Assembly: GCF_030285625.1 (NCBI RefSeq)
Contig: NZ_CP127294.1
Span: 9,866,001 to 9,930,000, forward strand
Reading direction: 5' to 3'
Length of the DNA stretch: 64,000 nt
Origin: Amycolatopsis sp. 2-15
GTDB taxonomy: Bacteria > Actinomycetota > Actinomycetes > Mycobacteriales > Pseudonocardiaceae
Shown here: positions 60,807 to 64,000 of the stretch, in pieces
Layout: each line of letters begins with the position of its first letter
How positions within the stretch are numbered: the first letter of the stretch is position 1
The notes under the pieces: generated by a model
The model's database searches: none
Told to the model about the DNA's origin: nothing
What the model saw: only the letters and a program-made list of their open reading frames with translations
Made by a program: the position numbers and the translations under genes

Positions 60807-62210
60807 ATGACCACACTCCACACCAAGGACGTGACTCCGTTGCGGCGGGGGTTCGCGGGGACCGTCTTCACCCCGGCCGACGACCGCTACGACGAAGCGC
60901 GCAAGGTCTGGAACGGCCAGATCGACCGGCACCCGGCCGTGATCGCGCAGGTCGCCGGCACCGCCGACGTCGCGACGGCATTGGCGTTCGCCCGCGAGCA
61001 CGGGCTGCCGGTGAGCGTGCGCGGCGGCGGGCACAGCTACGGCGGGTTCTCGATGTGCGACGACGGCGTGGTGATCGACCTGAGCGCGTTGCGCTCGATC
61101 ACCGTGGACCCGCACACGCGCACCCTCCGCTGCGGTGGCGGCACCACGTGGGCCGAGCTCGACGCGGCGGGCCAGCAGGAGGGCCTGGCGGTCCCGGGCG
61201 GCACGATCAGCGACACCGGCGTCGGCGGCCTGACGCTCGGCGGCGGCGTCGGCTGGCTGACCGCGCGCCACGGCCTCAGCGTCGACAACCTGATCTCGGC
61301 CGAGGTCGTCACAGCCGACGGCACGCCGCAGCACGTATCGGCGGACGAGAACGCCGACCTGTTCTGGGCCCTGCGCGGCGGGGGCGGCAATTTCGGCGTG
61401 GTGACACAGTTCGAGTTCCGCGCGCACCCGGTCGGCCCGATGGTCGAGCTGGGCCTGTTCTTCTGGCCGCTCGCGCAGGGTCCCGAGGCGCTGCGCTTCA
61501 TCCGCGACATCCTCACGACACTGCCGCCGACGATGGGCGCGATGCTGGTCGGCCTCAACGCGCCGCCGGCGGACTTCGTGCCGCCCGAAGCCCACTTCGC
61601 GCCCGGCTACGCGCTCCTCATCGCCGGGTTCGAGGGGTCGGAGCAGCACGCCGAGGTGGTCGCGCAGGTCCGGCGCGGGCTGCCGGCAGCGTTCGAGCTG
61701 GTCACGCCGATCCCGTACGTCGGGCTGCAGCAGATGCTCGACGAAGCGGCTCCGCGCGGGCTGCTGGCGTACGAAAAGGGGCTGTACGTCGAAGAACTGA
61801 GCGACGAAGTGCTCGACGTGATCGCCGAGTACCTGCCACGCAAGTCGTCGCCGCTGTCGATCACGCCGATGTTCCTGATGCGCGAGGCCTATTGCGGCGT
61901 GCCCGAGGACGCGACGGCGTTCGGCGGCACGCGCACGCCGAAGGTCGCCGTGAATCTCGCGGCGACCACGGCCGATCCGCAGGAATTCGAGGCGGACCGC
62001 GAGTGGGTGCGCGCGTTCTGGACGGCGCTCACACCGTTCGCGTCGAGCGCCAGCGGCTACGTGAACTTCATGACCGAGTACGACGAGAACCGTGTGCGAG
62101 CGGCCTACGGCGCCGAGAAGTACGACCGGCTGGCGCTGATCAAGGCGAAGTACGACCCCGGCAACGTCTTCCACCTGGGCGCCAACATCCGGCCCGCCGT
62201 GGCCGTCTGA
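60807..62210 (+). CDS. FAD-linked oxidase (berberine bridge enzyme type)
   Basis: This 467-residue flavoenzyme has the FAD-binding domain with RGGGHSYGGFSMCDDGVVIDLS, where the His (near residue 76) is the usual covalent FAD attachment site. GGTISDTGVGGLTLGGGVGWLTARHGL is the PP-loop region, and the C-terminal BBE motif is YVNFMTEYDENRVRAAYGAEKYDRLALIKAKYDPGNVFHLGANI. The second attachment Cys found in bicovalent members appears absent: the corresponding GVGGLTLGGG stretch has none. No signal peptide is present. Such oxidases act on sugars, alkaloids or polyketides. The substrate is unknown. Confidence 0.9.
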   Translation: MTTLHTKDVTPLRRGFAGTVFTPADDRYDEARKVWNGQIDRHPAVIAQVAGTADVATALAFAREHGLPVSVRGGGHSYGGFSMCDDGVVIDLSALRSITVDPHTRTLRCGGGTTWAELDAAGQQEGLAVPGGTISDTGVGGLTLGGGVGWLTARHGLSVDNLISAEVVTADGTPQHVSADENADLFWALRGGGGNFGVVTQFEFRAHPVGPMVELGLFFWPLAQGPEALRFIRDILTTLPPTMGAMLVGLNAPPADFVPPEAHFAPGYALLIAGFEGSEQHAEVVAQVRRGLPAAFELVTPIPYVGLQQMLDEAAPRGLLAYEKGLYVEELSDEVLDVIAEYLPRKSSPLSITPMFLMREAYCGVPEDATAFGGTRTPKVAVNLAATTADPQEFEADREWVRAFWTALTPFASSASGYVNFMTEYDENRVRAAYGAEKYDRLALIKAKYDPGNVFHLGANIRPAVAV

Positions 62211-62235
62211 GACACACGTCGTCGGGCCCGGCCAA

Positions 62236-62270
62236 GGTGCCGGCCGCCCGGGGACACGGCGGCCGGCACC
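62236..62270. terminator. Bidirectional hairpin between oxidase and GH88 genes
   Basis: A 13-bp stem (62236-62248 with 62258-62270) with a 9-base loop lies between convergent stop codons. GGCCCGGCC/GGCCCCGGCC outside it may lengthen the stem. Confidence 0.75.
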
Positions 62271-62286
62271 GGCCCCGGCCGGGAAC

Positions 62287-63522
62287 TCAGTACCCGGACA
62301 GGTCGATCGCCTTGTCGAGCTCGCGGGGCTTCAGCACGCGCAGGATGCCTTCGAGCAGGTAGTAGTCCGCGTACGGCAACGAGATCTCGATCCCGTCCTC
62401 GGCCGGGCGGTTGCGGGTGCAGCGGGCCACCACGGCATCGGCGCGGGTCGACTTCGTGGTGAGGCACGTGCGGGAAGTCGCCTCCAGCAAGCGCAGGCCG
62501 GTCGCGCGGTACTCGGGCCGGCCCGCGGCCGAGGCGAGGTCGATGAGACCGCACGCCATCACGACCCCGGCGGAGGCGTCCTTGATGTCGTTCGGCGCCT
62601 GCGGGGCGGTGTAGTCCCACACCGGCACGTTGTCCGGGGTCAGGACCTTCAGCGCGAAGTCCGCGAGGCGGCGCGCCGTGGTGAGGAACGAGCGGTCGCC
62701 GGTGCGACGGTACATCGTGGTGAAGCCGTAGATGCCCCAAGACTGCCCACGCGACCAGCACGAAGCCGGGCTGTAGCCCTGCACGGTGTTCGGCCCGATC
62801 TCGGCGCCGGTGGCCGGGTCGAAGTCGAACACGTGGGGCGTGGAGCCGTCCGGGCGCAGGAAGACGCGTTGCGCCGTCTTCGCGTGCTCGGTGGCGATGT
62901 CGAGGTACTGGCTGTCGCCTGTCTGCTTGGTCGCGAAGTCGAGCAGGTCGAGGTTCATGATCGTGTCCATGATGATCCGGCCCGCGTCCTTCGGGTCGGT
63001 CAGCGAACCCCAGGCCCGGATGAAGTGGCCCTTGGCGTTGTAGCGCGTGATCAGCGACGAGGCCGCCTGGATCGCGCCGGCGCGCCACTTGTCGTCGCCG
63101 GTGATGCGCCACGCGGTGACCCACGACGGGTAGAACAGGAATCCGAGGTCGTGCGTGCTGGTGTCGTTCTGGCGCGGCGCGAGTTTGTCGGCCGACGCGA
63201 GTGCGAGCGTGCGGAATTGTTCGTCACCGGTGTGCAGGTATGCCATCCAGAGCGTGCCGGGCCAGAATCCACCGACCCAGTCACCATTCTGCGAAAAGGC
63301 CCATTTCTCGAACTTGGTCCCGGTGGGAAACGAGGTGACGCCCGGCGCGACCGCACGCAGCTTCTTCACCGCGTAGTCTGCCGCTGAGCGGAACACCTTC
63401 TCCTGGCTCGCGATGTCGGACACCCCTTGCTCGGCAGCCGTTGCCGCGACGGTGCTGGTCGCGGTCACCGCCACGGCGGCACCGGCCGCGGTGGTCAGCA
63501 GGGTACGCCGGGAAACGCTCAC
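62287..63522 (-). CDS. Secreted GH88 unsaturated glucuronyl hydrolase
   Basis: This 411-residue exported glycoside hydrolase removes unsaturated uronic acid from oligosaccharides made by polysaccharide lyases. The alpha/alpha-barrel has catalytic Asp125 in TSTHDLGFLFYPS and Asp186 in RIIMDTIMNLDLL, separated by 61 residues exactly as in the Bacillus enzyme (88 and 149). GYSPASCWSRGQSWGIYGFTTMYR is another family mark. The N-terminus SVSRRTLLTTAAGAAVAVTATST is a Tat-like signal. I use the GTG at 63522, since the longer frame to 63624 adds 34 non-signal residues. No lyase gene is nearby. Confidence 0.87.
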   Translation of the reverse strand: MSVSRRTLLTTAAGAAVAVTATSTVAATAAEQGVSDIASQEKVFRSAADYAVKKLRAVAPGVTSFPTGTKFEKWAFSQNGDWVGGFWPGTLWMAYLHTGDEQFRTLALASADKLAPRQNDTSTHDLGFLFYPSWVTAWRITGDDKWRAGAIQAASSLITRYNAKGHFIRAWGSLTDPKDAGRIIMDTIMNLDLLDFATKQTGDSQYLDIATEHAKTAQRVFLRPDGSTPHVFDFDPATGAEIGPNTVQGYSPASCWSRGQSWGIYGFTTMYRRTGDRSFLTTARRLADFALKVLTPDNVPVWDYTAPQAPNDIKDASAGVVMACGLIDLASAAGRPEYRATGLRLLEATSRTCLTTKSTRADAVVARCTRNRPAEDGIEISLPYADYYLLEGILRVLKPRELDKAIDLSGY

Positions 63523-63681
63523 GATTGCCCGCCATTTCACAGTCGTGGAAACACCAGTGGGAAATGCCTCACGAGAAGGCCGCCCGAGTTTTACACGAAG
63601 GTCAGGTGCTTGTACACCCACCAAAGCGTGCTTTCACGGTTGTGAATTGTTCATGGATGTGAACTCGCTATTCCACACTCC

Positions 63682-63714
63682 GGACCGGAGTGAACCACGT
63701 GCTCACTCCGGTCC
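63682..63714 (-). terminator. Hairpin terminator of the DUF4396 gene
   Basis: GGACCGGAGTG (63682-63692) pairs with CACTCCGGTCC (63704-63714) around an 11-base loop, 8 bases beyond the stop on the minus strand. An overlapping alternative hairpin (63676-63692) is possible. Confidence 0.7.
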
Positions 63715-63721
63715 GGGCCAC

Positions 63722-64000
63722 TCAGTGGTGGTGGTGCGCGTGAACCACGGCGTGCCCCTTGCCGCGGCCGATCATCCACTTGTTCACCGGCACCGTGATC
63801 ACGAAGGCGACGATGAGCGAGAACAACAGCGACAGCCAGAACAGCGCCGTCGCCAGGCCCGCGTCCATCGCTCCCGGGACCACGACGATCACGAGGTTGT
63901 CGACGATCTCCATCACCGCGATCGACACGGTGTCGGCGGCCAGCGCGACCTTGAACGCCGCCGAAAAGGTCAGGCCCGACTTCAGGACTCCGCGCATCGT
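63722..64000 (-). CDS. C-terminal part of a DUF4396 membrane protein (5' end outside window)
   Basis: The frame is open to the window edge, so the ATG at 63997 is probably internal. The visible 92 residues hold two or three hydrophobic helices (VALAADTVSIAVMEIVDNLVIVVV and TALFWLSLLFSLIVAFVITVPVNKWMI), then GRGKGHAVVHAHHHH. The second-helix ending VNKWMIGRG resembles the NWWLIRRG ending of DUF4396 proteins. The terminal His cluster could bind metal. Function is unknown. Confidence 0.7.
   Translation of the reverse strand, partial: TMRGVLKSGLTFSAAFKVALAADTVSIAVMEIVDNLVIVVVPGAMDAGLATALFWLSLLFSLIVAFVITVPVNKWMIGRGKGHAVVHAHHHH

Overview
The window is high-GC DNA (about 70%) with many GTG/TTG starts, ATGA/GTGA stop-start overlaps and a Pseudonocardiaceae-like gene complement: a paa operon under a TetR-type PaaR, an SPW-repeat protein, a SARP/AfsR-type regulator, secreted Tat/Sec hydrolases and a LytTR-controlled acetate symporter pair. 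Amycolatopsis or a close relative is the best guess. No rRNA, tRNA, CRISPR array, complete insertion sequence or prophage was seen.

Layout. 1-3.2 kb: the end of a sugar-phosphate-isomerase-like gene followed by a three-gene sugar ABC transporter. 3.3-9.5 kb: a LytS-type kinase and LytTR regulator, then two sodium/monocarboxylate symporters, each preceded by a small two-helix membrane protein. 9.7-11.5 kb: divergent secreted cyclophilin and secreted serine protease. 11.6-14.6 kb: acetyl-CoA acetyltransferase, divergent methylmalonyl-CoA epimerase, and an SPW-TetR pair. 14.8-18.1 kb: a long coiled-coil DivIVA-like protein, a hairpin-rich intergenic tract, and a universal stress protein joined to a class III adenylate cyclase. 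18.1-26.4 kb: the phenylacetate block, with paaZABCDE on the minus strand and paaI-paaK-paaR on the plus strand, divided by a control region with at least two PaaR-like operators. 26.5-33.1 kb: two regulators, an AlkZ-like winged-helix protein, and a flavin monooxygenase plus ChoD-like GMC oxidoreductase. 33.1-33.8 kb: a lower-GC island with a twin zinc-ribbon small protein. 33.8-44.1 kb: chitinase, Tex, GNAT enzyme, a decayed PucR-type regulator, acyl-CoA dehydrogenase, DEAD-box helicase, DUF218 membrane protein. 44.2-50.2 kb (minus strand): sulfonate-type ABC transporter, QueA homologue, SDR with a MerR-type operator, NCS1 permease. 50.5-64 kb: MFS transporter, sedolisin, PhoD phosphatase, two secreted proteins sharing an SH3-like module on either side of a 1000-residue SARP regulator, a berberine-bridge-type oxidase, a GH88 hydrolase and the end of a DUF4396 gene.

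How it fits together. The best understood unit is phenylacetate breakdown: PaaK makes phenylacetyl-CoA, PaaABCE (with PaaD for cluster assembly) epoxidises it, PaaZ opens the ring, PaaI recycles dead-end thioesters and PaaR gates both transcripts. The later beta-oxidation enzymes (PaaF, G, H, J) are not here. The 53-60 kb block looks like a secretome cluster of hydrolases and SH3 proteins around a SARP regulator. The most unusual points are the SH3 pair with an intrinsic terminator 18 nt before the second gene, the PaaA tail written by a GC-rich palindromic repeat, the 217-bp segment bounded by 20-bp direct repeats between two convergent genes, and the four-hairpin tract before the stress-protein gene.
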